DNA of 37,403 bases. It comes from Candidatus Lachnoclostridium pullistercoris. GTDB lineage: Bacteria > Bacillota > Clostridia > Lachnospirales > Lachnospiraceae. The position numbers and the translations under genes were made by a program. A model generated the notes under the pieces. That model was not told the origin of the DNA, searched no databases, and was given only the letters and a program-made list of their open reading frames with translations. Location of the stretch: NCBI GenBank assembly GCA_019119775.1, contig DWWL01000083.1, positions 1 to 37,403 on the forward strand, in the 5' to 3' direction. Numbering within the stretch: the first letter of the stretch is position 1; every line of letters begins with the position of its first letter. This document shows, piece after piece, positions 1-8,061 of this stretch.

Positions 1-47
1 AATCTTTCTGTAAGAGTTTATTTAGTCGCATAAATAAATTTTACACC

Positions 48-78
48 AAGAGCCAGGCCTTGCACAGACCTGGCTCTT
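48..78 (-). terminator. Hairpin distal to the decarboxylase
   Basis: A 10-bp perfect stem (AAGAGCCAGG at 48-57 with CCTGGCTCTT at 69-78) closes an 11-nt loop. Read on the minus strand it lies about 110 bp beyond the decarboxylase stop and is followed by a T-rich but interrupted stretch. It is a possible backup terminator for that gene or the end of a gene left of the window. Confidence 0.45.
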
Positions 79-85
79 ATTCTCT

Positions 86-125
86 GCAAAAAAGTGCTGC
101 CGCACTAATTATTTAGTGCGACAGC
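86..125 (-). terminator. Rho-independent terminator of the decarboxylase gene
   Basis: CGCACTAA (101-108) pairs with TTAGTGCG (113-120) around a TTAT loop, and the stem is extended by GCTG/CAGC across one mismatch. On the minus strand the hairpin is followed by ACTTTTTTG, a proper U-tract. It lies about 60 bp after the stop of the leftward decarboxylase gene. Confidence 0.75.
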
Positions 126-185
126 TCCTGTTTTCTGCATATTTTTTGATTGGACAGCTCTGGGAATATCCCTGTGCCTGCGGGC

Positions 186-1610
186 TTACGCGCTCAGCCG
201 TCCCACGGCCTCCCTGGCGCAGCGGTCCAACAGCTCCACCGTCTCCAGCATATCCTCTTTGGTGGTGGCCGGGTTTAAGGCGCAGATGCGCAGCACTTTT
301 TTGCCGTTTAGCTCTGTGGTCAGCACCTGGGCGAAACCGCTGTCGGAGATCTCCCTGGAGATTTTCTGGTTCAGCTGGTCCAGAGCCTGCTCCGACATGC
401 CGGCGGGGGCGCAGCGGAAGTTGATGACTGCCTGGGCGGCGGGGGAGATGATCTCCCAGTCAGGAAGGCGGCGCAGAGCTGCCTCAGCCGTCTTAGCCAG
501 CTCAAAGCCGTGGTCGATCATGGCGCTCATGGCGTCGCTGCCCATGATCTGAAGGGTGATCCACAGCTTCAGGCTTCTGGCGGGCCTGGTCAGCTCCGGC
601 CCCAGATCCCAGAAATTGACTTCCCCCGCGGAGGCATCCTTTAAATACTCCGGGTGGACGGCAAACGTCCTGGCCAGGTGTGCCGGATCTCTCACTAAGA
701 CGGCGCTGCAGCCGTAGGTCTGCATCAGCCATTTGTGAGCGTCCCAGCTCAGGCTGTCAGAGCGCTCGACGCCCTTTAACAGGCCGCGGTGGGTATTGGA
801 CACCAGGACAGAGGCGCCGTAGGCCCCGTCCACGTGCATCCAGAGGCCGTAAGATTCACAGATGTCCGCGATCTCCTCCAGGGGATCGATGCTGCCCGTG
901 TTGGTGGTGCCTGCGGTGGCGACGACGGCAAAAGGCTTTCTGCCGGCGGCCAGATCGGCCTCAATGGCTTTCTTCAGCTCCGGGATCCTCATGCGGAAGG
1001 CAGAATCGGAGGGGATGGAGCGCACCTGGTCCGGGCGGAAGCCGATGATGTGGAGTCCCTTCGCCACAGAAGAATGGGTCTGGTCGGAGACATAGGCCAC
1101 GCCCAGCCCGCGCTCCGCGTAGGTCAGCTTCGTGTCTCTGGCGGCGGTGAGAGCCGTCAGGTTGGCCATGGAGCCGCCGGACACAAACAGTCCTCCCGCC
1201 GTCTCCGGATAGCCGGCCAGGCCGCACATCCAGCGGATGGTCTCCTCCTCGATGCAGCCGGCGCCGGAGGCGTTTAACATGCTTCCCGCGTGGGGATCGT
1301 AGGCGTTGGTCATAATGTCGCCCATCCAGGAAAACAGTGAGACCGGGCTGGGAACGCAGGCAAAGCACCTGGGGTGCTGCACCAGGGACTGGTTGGGATA
1401 CACGTCCCGCTGCAGTTCCTCAAACACTTCCTTCACCGGACGCCCTTCTTTGGGGATCCCGCGGCTTTTCAGCCGCTCAAGGGTCTGGGCGTCCGCCTCC
1501 TTAAACACTGCCTGCTCCTTCATGCCCTCATAAAAATCCAGGGTCTGGTCCACAAACCCCTTCATCAGCTCTCCCATCTCACGTTTCTGCTCGTTCCGTA
1601 TCAGATCCAT
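186..1610 (-). CDS. PLP-dependent group II amino-acid decarboxylase
   Basis: This 474-residue protein belongs to the pyridoxal-phosphate group II decarboxylases (aromatic amino acid, glutamate, aspartate and related decarboxylases), cytosolic enzymes that turn an amino acid into its amine and CO2. The PLP lysine is seen in the WDAHKW motif (about K293). The stacking histidine is in DQTHSS (about H179), and the aspartate that holds the pyridine nitrogen is in HVDGAYG (about D261). The start is set at 1610, where GGGAG sits ten bases upstream. An in-frame ATG 66 bases further upstream lacks such a site. It is divergent from a LysR regulator that probably controls it. The substrate (tyrosine, tryptophan, phenylalanine, aspartate or another) cannot be read from the sequence by eye. 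Confidence 0.88.
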   Translation of the reverse strand: MDLIRNEQKREMGELMKGFVDQTLDFYEGMKEQAVFKEADAQTLERLKSRGIPKEGRPVKEVFEELQRDVYPNQSLVQHPRCFACVPSPVSLFSWMGDIMTNAYDPHAGSMLNASGAGCIEEETIRWMCGLAGYPETAGGLFVSGGSMANLTALTAARDTKLTYAERGLGVAYVSDQTHSSVAKGLHIIGFRPDQVRSIPSDSAFRMRIPELKKAIEADLAAGRKPFAVVATAGTTNTGSIDPLEEIADICESYGLWMHVDGAYGASVLVSNTHRGLLKGVERSDSLSWDAHKWLMQTYGCSAVLVRDPAHLARTFAVHPEYLKDASAGEVNFWDLGPELTRPARSLKLWITLQIMGSDAMSAMIDHGFELAKTAEAALRRLPDWEIISPAAQAVINFRCAPAGMSEQALDQLNQKISREISDSGFAQVLTTELNGKKVLRICALNPATTKEDMLETVELLDRCAREAVGRLSA

Positions 1611-1723
1611 TTCAAAGCAACTCCCTTCTGTATCTTGTATCTCAATCAAATATTCTTGACATTTCCTGCCACCCACTGTATCATGAACCGGAGATTTTGT
1701 AAAATTTATAGATTTTATAAACT

Positions 1724-1745
1724 GATTAAAAAATTTTTATTAATC
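1724..1745. promoter_or_regulatory. Candidate LysR operator dyad
   Basis: GATTAA and TTAATC arms are separated by ten A/T bases in the 178-bp gap between the divergent decarboxylase and LysR genes. LysR proteins usually bind such interrupted dyads next to their own divergent promoter. The region is very A/T rich, so chance symmetry is possible. Confidence 0.4.
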
Positions 1746-1788
1746 AAAAAACGTCATTTCTTAATTAATTGAGAGAGGAGGAAATTTC

Positions 1789-2670
1789 ATGGAAATCCGG
1801 AACCTGTCCACCTTTCTGCGGGTGGCGGAGCTGGCCAGTTTCTCCCACGCGGCTGTTCAGTTGGGGTATTCCCAGGCGGCAGTGACCATTCAGGTCCGGC
1901 AGCTGGAGGAGGAGCTGGGAGTACAGCTCTTTGAGCGCATCGGAAAAAAAGTAAAGCTGACGGAAGAGGGGAGAGAACTGATCCCCAAGGCCATCGGCGT
2001 GATGAATGCCGTCCGGGCGGTGAGGGACCTGGGAAAAGGAGACGAACCGTCGGGACGGCTGCGGCTGGGAACGGCGGAGTCCCTGCTGATCAGCGTTCTG
2101 CCGCCGGTGATGATGGAGTTCTGCCGCCGCTGCCCGAAGGTGGAGTTTTCCACCAGCACCGGGATGGTGACGGAGCTGTTTGACATGGTGAGGCAGAACG
2201 ACATCGACGTCTTGTACTTTCTGGACCGGCAGACCAATTTCCCGGAGTGGATCAAGGTGGGGCAGCGGAGGGAGTCCGCTCTGTTTGTGGCCTCGCCGGC
2301 CAATCCTCTGGCTGGAGAAAAGCACATAAGCGCGGAGCGCCTTCTCGCGGAGCCGCTGCTTCTCACGGAAAAGGGAGTGAGCTACCGCTACGCAATGGAG
2401 CAGGAGCTGGCCGCCGCCGGCCTGGCCGTCCGTCCGGTGCTGGAGACGGGAAACACGGACGTGCTCACTCAGATGCTTTTAAAGAACATGGGAGTGTCAT
2501 TCCTGCCGGAATTTGTAGTTCGGGATTACCTGGCGGACGGCCGCCTCGTCGCCCTGGACACCGTCTGCCCGGAGATCGAGATGTGGAGCCAGCTGGTGTA
2601 TCACAGAAACAAGCTGGTGACTCCCCAGATGGAGATTTTTATAGAATTAATGCGGAATCTTATTTCCTAA
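1789..2670 (+). CDS. LysR-family transcriptional regulator
   Basis: This 293-residue protein has the classic LysR layout: an N-terminal winged helix-turn-helix (residues 1-60, with FSHAAVQLGYSQAAVTIQVR as the helix-turn-helix) followed by a periplasmic-binding-like effector domain (about 90-290). The start has AGGAGG seven bases upstream. Its divergent placement against the amino-acid decarboxylase suggests that it senses the substrate or product and controls that gene; this is inference from layout. The stop overlaps the first of two 17-bp direct repeats. Confidence 0.92.
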   Translation: MEIRNLSTFLRVAELASFSHAAVQLGYSQAAVTIQVRQLEEELGVQLFERIGKKVKLTEEGRELIPKAIGVMNAVRAVRDLGKGDEPSGRLRLGTAESLLISVLPPVMMEFCRRCPKVEFSTSTGMVTELFDMVRQNDIDVLYFLDRQTNFPEWIKVGQRRESALFVASPANPLAGEKHISAERLLAEPLLLTEKGVSYRYAMEQELAAAGLAVRPVLETGNTDVLTQMLLKNMGVSFLPEFVVRDYLADGRLVALDTVCPEIEMWSQLVYHRNKLVTPQMEIFIELMRNLIS

Positions 2671-2698
2671 CAGAACGGAACTTCCTAACAGAGCGGAA
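2664..2698. repeat. Two 17-bp direct repeats before the PRD regulator
   Basis: TTCCTAACAGAACGGAA (2664-2680) and TTCCTAACAGAGCGGAA (2682-2698) differ by one base and repeat every 18 bp. Each is itself bounded by TTCC and GGAA. They lie between the LysR stop and the PRD regulator start and could be protein-binding sites or replication slippage. Confidence 0.6.
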
Positions 2699-2771
2699 AG
2701 GAAAGGGCCGCCCTGGAACTGGAGAAAAATGGTACGATAAAGGACACTACGCAAAAAGGGGGAAGTGGAAT

Positions 2772-4682
2772 ATGCTGTCCAAACGGCAGAGCCATATTGT
2801 GGATATCTTAAATAATGAGATGCGCCCCGTCACCGGCAAGGACCTGGGGAAAGCCTTGGGGGTATCTGACCGGACCATCCGCTCTGATGTGGAGGCCATC
2901 AACGGGGAATATGGCTGCGAGCTCATACGCGCCAGCAGAAGAAGCGGATATTTTCTGGATCACGAGGTCAAGAAGGCACAGAATATCAGCAGTCAGGAGG
3001 TGATTCCACAGACGGCCCACCAGCGGTGCGTCTGGCTGATCAAGGAGCTTTTGTTCCGCAGCCGGGAGATCAACCTGATCGATCTGCAGGAGCGGGTGTT
3101 CGTCAGCGGCTACTCCATCGACAACGACTTGAGAAAGATCCGCGAGATGATCCGCAAATATCCGGGGCTGAAGCTGGTCCGCTCCAAAAATCACATTCGC
3201 CTCTCCGGGGACGAGGGAGATAAGCGGAAACTGTATAAAGAGCTTCTCATGGAAGAGACGAAGGGAAACTTTGTGAATTTAAACGCCATCGCCGAGATCT
3301 GGAAGGATTTTGACCTGCTGAAGCTGGAGGACGATTTCGCGGAGATCTGCGAGAAATACGATTTTCAGATCTCTGAGATGGAGTATCCGCTGATCATGCT
3401 GCACGCAGGCGTTTCCATCGAGCGGATGTTAAACCACAATTACGTGAGCGAGGAGGCGCCGGGAGCGGAGGATCAGGGAGGCGGAAAGGAATACCAGATC
3501 GCCGACGAGCTCTTTGCCAGGATCTCTGATATTTACAAGGTAAAGCTGGTGAAGGATGAGGTGCTGCGCTTTGCCGGTCTGCTGAAGGGAAAAGACCGGG
3601 TGACGGAGGAAGAAGTCAGGGGCCGGGAACAGGCGGACGGCGGGATGGAACGGCTGATGAGGGACATTCTGGAGATTCTGAAGCAGGAATTTGACATTAA
3701 CCTGTCCGGCGACCAGGATTTCCGCACCGGAATCATCGCCCATATCCGTCTGCTGATGAAGCGGCAGCAGAATCAGGTGACGGCCAACGACATTTATCTT
3801 CAGGAGCTGAAGCGGAAGTATCCGCTGGTGTTTGAGATGGCCGTGCGGGTGGCCCAGTGCATAGAGGAATACTATGGCGCCCGCCTCAATGAGAACGAGA
3901 TTTCTTTTCTGGCTCTCCACCTGGGGGCGGCCTGCGAGCGGATGAACACGTCGGAGCAGTACCGGGCGGTGGCCATCATCCCCAACAGCTACATTATGTC
4001 AAAGCCCTGCGTGGACAAGCTGATGCTGCGCTTCGGCAACCGGATGACAGTGGTGCGGGTGTGCAGCTTTTTTGAGGAGAGAAGGATCGTTCAGGACAAT
4101 CCGGATCTGATCCTCACCACAGTGCCCTTAAAGCACCATCTGGGGATTCCCACCGTCCAGATCTCCCTGTTTTTAAACGGGGAGGATGAGAGCAAGATTT
4201 TCCAGATGCTCAATTACCTGGACAAGAGGAAATACCACCAGGATTTTGTGGATCTGATGGAGAGGCTGATGAGAAAGGATCTGTTCCACATCCGGGAATC
4301 CATGGAGAGCCGGGAGGAGATCTTAAATTTTCTCTGCGATTCTCTCTATGAAAAGGGGCTGAGCGGGGAGAATTTCAAGGAAAATGTGTTCCGGAGAGAG
4401 GCGCTCTCGGACACGTCCTTCGTCTACGGCTTTGCCGTTCCCCACGCCATCGAGCCGTCCATGAAAGAATCCTGCATCTCGATCATGATCCTTAAGGAGC
4501 CGGTGAAATGGGGAGATTTCAACGTGAGCCTGGTCGTGCTTCTGGCCATCCGGGAGACGGACAACAGCCTGTTAAAGGTATTTTTCGACTGGCTGTGCAA
4601 CATTGTAACGGACAACAATAAATTTCAGGAGCTGATTCAGTCCTCCGGCTACGAGGAGTTCATGAATCATGTGATCCGCTAG
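2772..4682 (+). CDS. BglG/LicR-type PTS-regulated transcriptional activator
   Basis: This 636-residue multidomain regulator is of the LicR/MtlR type. In order it has an HTH_11 DNA-binding domain (1-62), a second Mga-like helix-turn-helix (about 85-150), two PTS regulation domains (PRD1 about 185-290 with H211; PRD2 about 300-400 with H324 and H383), an EIIB-like domain (about 400-490) and a mannitol/fructose EIIA-like domain (about 500-636) with the phosphorylatable histidine in AVPHAIE (H558). Phosphorylation by PTS proteins is expected to tune its activity. The usual phospho-cysteine of the EIIB-like domain is not visible: the segment reads IIPNSYIMSK. The start at 2772 is chosen because the helix-turn-helix begins there behind a GGGGGAAG site; the same frame is open to 2247 but only as a shadow of the LysR gene. 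It heads the PTS block and likely controls it. Confidence 0.9.
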   Translation: MLSKRQSHIVDILNNEMRPVTGKDLGKALGVSDRTIRSDVEAINGEYGCELIRASRRSGYFLDHEVKKAQNISSQEVIPQTAHQRCVWLIKELLFRSREINLIDLQERVFVSGYSIDNDLRKIREMIRKYPGLKLVRSKNHIRLSGDEGDKRKLYKELLMEETKGNFVNLNAIAEIWKDFDLLKLEDDFAEICEKYDFQISEMEYPLIMLHAGVSIERMLNHNYVSEEAPGAEDQGGGKEYQIADELFARISDIYKVKLVKDEVLRFAGLLKGKDRVTEEEVRGREQADGGMERLMRDILEILKQEFDINLSGDQDFRTGIIAHIRLLMKRQQNQVTANDIYLQELKRKYPLVFEMAVRVAQCIEEYYGARLNENEISFLALHLGAACERMNTSEQYRAVAIIPNSYIMSKPCVDKLMLRFGNRMTVVRVCSFFEERRIVQDNPDLILTTVPLKHHLGIPTVQISLFLNGEDESKIFQMLNYLDKRKYHQDFVDLMERLMRKDLFHIRESMESREEILNFLCDSLYEKGLSGENFKENVFRREALSDTSFVYGFAVPHAIEPSMKESCISIMILKEPVKWGDFNVSLVVLLAIRETDNSLLKVFFDWLCNIVTDNNKFQELIQSSGYEEFMNHVIR

Positions 4683-4695
4683 AGGAGGAAATATT

Positions 4696-5283
4696 ATGGC
4701 AAAACTGGCTGGCGGCCGCGCGGAGACGGCCGCTGTGGTGAAAAAGGAAGAACTGCGCCCGGCGGGGCTGGGGAGACGTTTCGCGGCCTACCTGGTGGAC
4801 TGGTATCTGGGCGCTCTGGCGACGGCTCTGCCGGTGTCCGTAGTGTCCATGAAGCTGTTCGGCACGGTGCAGAATCAGAATATCATGACGTTTCAGCCGC
4901 CTTTCGGCCTGATCGCAGGCGCTCTGGGCCTGTTTGCGGCCCTGATCTACTACGTGGCCGTTCCGGTGCTTTTGTGGCGGGGACAGACACCAGGAAAGCG
5001 GTGGCTGAAGATAAAGATCGTGAGCGGAGACGGACAGGAGGCCGGAACAGGCCAGCTGATCATCCGCCAGCTTCTGGGAATCATCGTGGTGGAAGGTTCC
5101 CTGGTGTCCGCCAGCACCATCTGGCACCAGATGGTTTCGATCGCCACCGGAATCGAGGTGGTGCGGCCTCTGATGTATGCCGGCATGGCGGTGAGCCTGG
5201 TGTCCGCCGTCCTGGTGCTCATGGGACGCCGCCGGGCCATCCACGATATGCTGGGGGGAACGATGGTGGTGTCCTGCAAATAA
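4696..5283 (+). CDS. RDD-family membrane protein
   Basis: A 195-residue integral membrane protein with the RDD signature near its start (GRRFAAYLVDWYLG, about residues 26-40) and about four hydrophobic segments. RDD proteins are small membrane proteins of mostly unknown role; some act as ion transporters. It starts 13 bases after the PRD regulator with AGGAGG upstream, so the two are probably co-transcribed. A 21-bp palindrome begins at its stop codon and a new promoter-like site lies before the PTS genes. Confidence 0.82.
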   Translation: MAKLAGGRAETAAVVKKEELRPAGLGRRFAAYLVDWYLGALATALPVSVVSMKLFGTVQNQNIMTFQPPFGLIAGALGLFAALIYYVAVPVLLWRGQTPGKRWLKIKIVSGDGQEAGTGQLIIRQLLGIIVVEGSLVSASTIWHQMVSIATGIEVVRPLMYAGMAVSLVSAVLVLMGRRRAIHDMLGGTMVVSCK

Positions 5284-5303
5284 TTTCCTAATGTTTAGGA
5301 AAT
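5283..5303. promoter_or_regulatory. Perfect 21-bp palindrome ahead of the PTS operon
   Basis: Arms ATTTCCTAA and TTAGGAAAT surround a TGT centre; every arm base matches. It overlaps the RDD stop and lies about 30 bp upstream of the extended -10 of the PTS operon, so it suits an operator. There is no U-tract, which argues against a terminator. The TTCCTAA half also occurs in the direct repeats at 2664-2698. Confidence 0.55.
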
Positions 5304-5330
5304 ACTGGTAACAAAATAACGGAAACAAAC

Positions 5331-5340
5331 GTGCTATACT
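5331..5340 (+). promoter_or_regulatory. Extended -10 promoter of the PTS operon
   Basis: GTGCTATACT contains an extended -10 (TG, one base, TATACT at 5335-5340). No good -35 is seen 16-18 bases upstream, which would fit activation by the upstream PRD regulator. The first PTS gene starts 49 bases later. Confidence 0.5.
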
Positions 5341-5388
5341 GGGAGCCATCAGAGAAAATACACAAAACAAGGAAAGGAGACGTGGGAA

Positions 5389-5712
5389 ATGGAAGGTCTG
5401 GAACTGATCTGCTTTAACATCATTTCCTCTGTGGGAATGGCAAAGTCCAGCTACGTGGAGGCGATGAGAGCAGCTGCGAAGGGAGACTATCAGCTGAGCG
5501 AGGAGAAGATGAAAGAGGGAGACGATTTCTACTCCAAGGGACATGACGCTCACTTAGAGCTGCTGTCCAAAGAGGCAAACGGCGAAGAGTTAGGCACCGG
5601 CGTGATCCTGATGCACGCGGAGGACCAGATGATGGCCGCCGAGGTGGTTCGCCTGATGGCTGAGGAAAATATTAAGATGAGCAAAAAAATTCAGGCCCTT
5701 GAAGCAAAATAA
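5389..5712 (+). CDS. PTS lactose/cellobiose-family IIA component
   Basis: A 107-residue helical EIIA of the lactose/chitobiose family, which takes phosphate from HPr and passes it to the IIB partner in the cytosol. The active histidine is in the conserved LMHAEDQMM motif (H76). Length and the N-terminal LELICFNIISSVGMAKS segment are normal for the family. It is the first of three adjoining PTS genes and has a GGAAAGGAG ribosome site. Confidence 0.93.
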   Translation: MEGLELICFNIISSVGMAKSSYVEAMRAAAKGDYQLSEEKMKEGDDFYSKGHDAHLELLSKEANGEELGTGVILMHAEDQMMAAEVVRLMAEENIKMSKKIQALEAK

Positions 5713-5747
5713 GGAAGCCTGTCAATAAAAGAAAGGAAGGTTTAACT

Positions 5748-6068
5748 ATGAAGAAGATTTATCTGTTCTGCAGCGCGGGAATGTCCACTAGCATGCTGGC
5801 AAGCAAGATGCAGAGTGTGGCGGACGCTCACAACGTACCGGTAAAGGTGGCGGCTCATCCCCACAACAAGATCGGCGAGATCATCGCTACAGATCGTCCT
5901 GACTGCATTCTTTTAGGACCGCAGGTAAAGTACATGTATGACGAGACAGTAGCTCAGTACGGAAAAGAGAATATTCCGATCGCCGTGATCGACGCAGGCG
6001 ATTACGGAATGATGGACGGAGAAAAAGTATTAAAGACGGCCATCAAGCTGATTAAGAATAATAAGTAA
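5748..6068 (+). CDS. PTS cellobiose-family IIB component
   Basis: A 106-residue EIIB of the cellobiose/chitobiose type. The phosphorylated cysteine is C8 in the LFCSAGMSTSMLASKM loop. It accepts phosphate from IIA and gives it to the sugar bound on IIC. The gene sits 35 bases after IIA and 25 before IIC, forming a complete three-part transporter. Confidence 0.94.
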   Translation: MKKIYLFCSAGMSTSMLASKMQSVADAHNVPVKVAAHPHNKIGEIIATDRPDCILLGPQVKYMYDETVAQYGKENIPIAVIDAGDYGMMDGEKVLKTAIKLIKNNK

Positions 6069-6093
6069 TGCCAAAAAAGGGGGATAAAAGAGC

Positions 6094-7464
6094 ATGCTAA
6101 GCAAATTGGAGAAAATTCTGATGCCTCTGGCAGAGGCCATCGGAAGAAACAAATATCTGATGTCGGTCCGCGACGGTTTCCTGGTTTCCACACCGCTTCT
6201 GATCGCCGGATCCATTTTCCTGGTAATCGCCAACTTCCCGATTCCGGCCTGGACGGATTGGCTTTCTTCTGTAGTCGTAAACCAGAATACTGGTGAGACT
6301 CTGGCCACCTTCCTGGCAAAACCCTCAGACGCCACATTTACCATCATGGCAGTGTTCGCAGTCATGGGTATCGCCTATTCTTTCGCGAAACATATGAACA
6401 CGAACCCGCTGTTCGGCGCGGCTGTGGGCCTGATGTCCTGGTTCCTGCTCATGCCTTACCTGGTTTCCGGAAACGTTACTGTCGGCGAGGCAACTCAGGC
6501 AGTTACCATCAGCGGCTTAAGCCTTGGCTGGCTGGGCGCGAAGGGAATTTTCGTAGGTATTATCTGCGCGTTCGTGTCCGTTCACATTTACGCGTGGGTA
6601 GAGCGCAAAGGCTGGGTTATCAAGATGCCTGAGGGCGTACCGCCTACGGTTGTGGAGTCCTTCTCCGCATTGATCCCGGCAGTTGTGGTTATGACCGTGT
6701 TCTTCCTGATCAACCTGATCTTCGGAGCATTCGGCACCAACGCCTTTGACATTATTTTCCAGTTCCTGCAGACTCCTCTGTTAAACCTGGGAGACACTCT
6801 GGGAGCTATGGTGATCGCTTACATCTTCCTGCACTTCTTCTGGTTCTTCGGCGTAAACGGAGGATCCGTAGTAGGTGCGGTATTCAACCCGATTCTTCAG
6901 ACCCTGTCCTTAGAGAACCTGGAGTACTTCCGGACGGGAATCGGCGAGGGACACATTATCTGCCAGCAGTTCCAGGATCTGTTTGCAACCTTCGGAGGCG
7001 CAGGTTCCACCCTGTCTCTGGTGATCGCAATGGTGCTGTTCTGCAAATCCAAGAGAATCAACTCTTTAGGAAAGCTGTCCTTAGTAGCCGGTGTTTTCAA
7101 CATCAATGAGCCGATCATCTTTGGTCTGCCCATCGTGTTAAACCCCACCATGATCATTCCGTTTATGATCGTGCCGACGGTAAACATTGTGATTTCTTAC
7201 TTCTGCATGTCCCTTGGACTGGTGCCTATCTGCTCCGGCGTGAACATTCCGTGGACCTGTCCGTTAGGAATCTCCGGACTGCTGGCCACCAACTGGGTAG
7301 GCGGACTGCTTCAGATCGCTCTGCTGATCTTAGGCGTGGTGATCTACATGCCGTTTATCAAGATCATGGATAAGCAGTACTTAAGAGACGAGGCAGAAGC
7401 TGCCGCGAAGAAAGAAGAGGAAGACGATATTTCTCTGGACGACCTTTCCTTTGATGATCTGTAA
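6094..7464 (+). CDS. PTS cellobiose-family IIC permease
   Basis: A 456-residue polytopic membrane permease with roughly ten hydrophobic segments, of the cellobiose/diacetylchitobiose EIIC family. Typical signatures are the FWFFGVNGGSVVGAVFNP loop and the NINEPIIFGLPIVLNP substrate-loop motif. The C-terminus ends in an unusually acidic tail of glutamates and aspartates (last about 25 residues). It should import and phosphorylate a beta-linked disaccharide or amino-sugar conjugate. Neighbouring genes for an N4-GlcNAc-asparaginase and a MupG-like enzyme suggest a GlcNAc- or MurNAc-containing substrate, but this is inference. Confidence 0.93.
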   Translation: MLSKLEKILMPLAEAIGRNKYLMSVRDGFLVSTPLLIAGSIFLVIANFPIPAWTDWLSSVVVNQNTGETLATFLAKPSDATFTIMAVFAVMGIAYSFAKHMNTNPLFGAAVGLMSWFLLMPYLVSGNVTVGEATQAVTISGLSLGWLGAKGIFVGIICAFVSVHIYAWVERKGWVIKMPEGVPPTVVESFSALIPAVVVMTVFFLINLIFGAFGTNAFDIIFQFLQTPLLNLGDTLGAMVIAYIFLHFFWFFGVNGGSVVGAVFNPILQTLSLENLEYFRTGIGEGHIICQQFQDLFATFGGAGSTLSLVIAMVLFCKSKRINSLGKLSLVAGVFNINEPIIFGLPIVLNPTMIIPFMIVPTVNIVISYFCMSLGLVPICSGVNIPWTCPLGISGLLATNWVGGLLQIALLILGVVIYMPFIKIMDKQYLRDEAEAAAKKEEEDDISLDDLSFDDL

Positions 7465-7489
7465 AGAGAAGAGAGGAGACGCAAGAACA

Positions 7490-8014
7490 ATGAAGATTAT
7501 CATGATTTATGACCAGATTCAGTCTGGGGCCGGAATCAAGGATGATCACATGGTTCCCTTGGGAGCCACCAAGGATCCGGTAGGACCGGCTGTGATGATG
7601 GAGCAGTATTTAAAGAAAGTGGACGGCCGGGTTGTGGCCTGCTTATACTGCGGAGACGGCTTCTATGAGGCCAATGCCGACGAGGTAAGCCGCAAGCTCT
7701 GCGCCATGGTGAAAAAGCTCCAGCCGGATGTGGTGATCTGCGGACCGGCCTTCAATTACCTGGGATATGGAAAAATGGCGGCGAGAGTTGCCCTGGATAT
7801 CAACGAGAGCGTGGGAATCCCGGCATTTGCGGCCATGTCCAAGGAGAACGAAGAGACGATTTCTGCTTACAAAGATAAAATTCACATCGTGGAGACGCCG
7901 AAGAAAGGCGGTTTCGGATTAAATGAGGCTCTGGAAGGCATGTGCCTTCTGGCGGCGGCGATGGTAAATAAAGATAAAGAAGCAGACGTTGCAGCCAAGT
8001 ATTGTTTTAAGTAA
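7490..8014 (+). CDS. Short GrdB-like protein (reductase component B N-terminal fold only)
   Basis: A 174-residue protein resembling the N-terminal part of GrdB, the substrate-specific selenoprotein of glycine/sarcosine/betaine reductases: see VACLYCGDGFYEANADE and DVVICGPAFNYLGYG. True GrdB is over twice as long and has a selenocysteine motif in its second half. That half is absent, the gene ends at TAA, and no in-frame TGA is seen, so reductase activity is unlikely. The start at 7490 follows GAGAGGAG; an earlier in-frame ATG overlaps the IIC stop and lacks a site. It lies between the PTS and the asparaginase. Its role is unknown; binding or handling an amino-acid moiety is only a guess. Confidence 0.65.
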   Translation: MKIIMIYDQIQSGAGIKDDHMVPLGATKDPVGPAVMMEQYLKKVDGRVVACLYCGDGFYEANADEVSRKLCAMVKKLQPDVVICGPAFNYLGYGKMAARVALDINESVGIPAFAAMSKENEETISAYKDKIHIVETPKKGGFGLNEALEGMCLLAAAMVNKDKEADVAAKYCFK

Positions 8015-8061
8015 GCCTGAGAGGGGAATGTGGCATCTGCCATATTCCCCTTGTGTTTTGA

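Noticed and set aside
116-424. Open frame on the plus strand opposite the decarboxylase
   Set aside because: It is an antisense shadow of a high-GC gene with arginine/proline-rich composition and no recognisable domain.
2247-2771. Open frame extending the PRD regulator 175 codons upstream
   Set aside because: It runs in another frame through the LysR gene, shows no domain and lacks a ribosome site. The helix-turn-helix domain begins at 2772 behind GGGGGAAG.
8012-8014. Selenocysteine read-through of the GrdB-like gene
   Set aside because: The gene ends in TAA, not TGA, and no continuing GrdB-like frame follows.
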